A DNA stretch of 5,658 bases. It comes from Paracoccaceae bacterium (GTDB taxonomy: Bacteria > Pseudomonadota > Alphaproteobacteria > Rhodobacterales > Rhodobacteraceae). The stretch's first letter is position 1; the number at the start of each line of letters is the position of its first letter. The stretch covers positions 1-5,658 of the forward strand of contig JALVEX010000029.1 of NCBI GenBank assembly GCA_027030435.1, in the 5' to 3' direction. The position numbers and the translations under genes are program-made. This document shows positions 5,334 to 5,658 of the stretch, piece by piece. The notes below the pieces were generated by a model. The model was not told the DNA's origin. It worked only from the letters and a program-made list of their open reading frames with translations, and ran no database searches.

Positions 5334-5658
5334 CCGCGCCGCCCCCCAAGGATGCGCACCGTGCGGTAGCGCTCGATCAGCGCGGAAACGCCGAAGGGCA
5401 TCTCCCCTTCCTCCGGCGCCTGCCCCGCATGGCGGTGCTCGTAATAATGCGCCGCGAGCAGCATCACCGCCTGGCCGATATCGGCCGGCAGCCCGCCCCA
5501 GTCCGGCGCGTAGCCGGCGGTGAATTCGATCTCCCCGTGCCCGCCTTCGGGGATCGAGGGCAGACAGGCCCCCGTGGCCTCGATGCGCGGGCGGTGCTCG
5601 TCGGGCACGAAGCGGTAGCGCGCGGGATCGATCAGCGTGCCGGCGCCGGCCGCGTCAT
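5330..5658 (-). CDS. g6: GTA head-tail connector (adaptor) protein, gp6 family, N-terminus outside window
   Basis: Partial gene: the frame is open to the window edge, and 108 C-terminal codons plus the stop are visible. RcGTA gp6 is about 200 residues as I recall, so roughly 90 N-terminal residues are missing. A GTG at 5608 lies inside the conserved region and is not the true start. Recognisable stretches are LIDPARYRF, AVMLLAAHYYEHR and, near the C-terminus, MPFGVSALIERYRTVR. They match the phage gp6-like head-tail connector family (TIGR02215/PF05135 type). In RcGTA this protein forms the adaptor ring under the portal, through which DNA leaves the capsid. Its TGA overlaps the ATG of g7 in an ATGA (5330-5333), which suggests translational coupling. 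Family assignment rests on remembered homologues. Confidence 0.9.
   Translation of the reverse strand, partial: DAAGAGTLIDPARYRFVPDEHRPRIEATGACLPSIPEGGHGEIEFTAGYAPDWGGLPADIGQAVMLLAAHYYEHRHAGQAPEEGEMPFGVSALIERYRTVRILGGRRG

Noticed and set aside
5330..5608. Complete 92-residue gene starting at GTG 5608
   Set aside because: The frame continues upstream to the window edge with conserved connector-family sequence (LIDPARYRF), so the GTG is internal to a truncated g6.
1..5658. A new, undescribed defence or mobile system
   Set aside because: Every gene is accounted for by known GTA tail families in canonical order, leaving no unexplained coding space.

Overview
The window is a contiguous piece of a Rhodobacter capsulatus-type gene transfer agent (GTA) structural cluster, read entirely on the minus strand. 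It covers the end of the head-tail connector gene through the first part of the large baseplate gene. In RcGTA nomenclature, from high to low coordinates, the order is g6 (partial), g7, g8, g9, g10, g10.1, g11, g12, g13, g14, g15 (partial). Order, protein lengths and characteristic motifs all match what I remember of RcGTA homologues; no database search was run. High GC content (estimated by eye), GC-rich third codon positions and the cluster type point to an alphaproteobacterium of the order Rhodobacterales. I cannot name the genus.

Layout. Positions 5658-4588 hold the neck and tail-top genes: connector/adaptor (g6 C-terminal part), head-tail adaptor/stopper (g7) and tail terminator (g8), joined by 4-nt ATGA overlaps. 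A 96-nt gap (4492-4587) precedes the major tail tube gene g9. Next come g10 and g10.1, two small proteins of tail-assembly-chaperone families, and the very short tape measure g11. A 60-nt gap (2777-2836) contains a perfect 15-bp tandem duplication and a strong ribosome-binding site. After it come the tail-tip genes: distal tail g12, hub g13, NlpC/P60 cell-wall peptidase g14 and the start of the 'megatron' baseplate protein g15, which runs off the left edge of the window.

How the genes work together. g6-g8 connect and close the capsid-tail interface, g9 polymerises as the tail tube around g11, and g10/g10.1 probably chaperone the tape measure. g12-g15 build the tip that contacts the recipient cell, cuts peptidoglycan and lets host DNA through. 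No integrase, repressor or lysis gene is seen here, as expected for this part of a GTA cluster. All nine complete genes and both partial ones are open without frameshifts, so the cluster appears maintained rather than decaying. I see no promoter or classical terminator, so these genes are presumably part of one long transcript started upstream of the window.

This is a known system, not a new one. The observations most worth a second look are a slippery-type heptamer before the g10 stop, in the right frame to fuse g10 to g10.1; the 15-bp tandem repeat upstream of g12; look-alike GC-rich palindromes directly after the g8 and g11 stops; and four cysteines in the hub protein that could hold a metal cluster.
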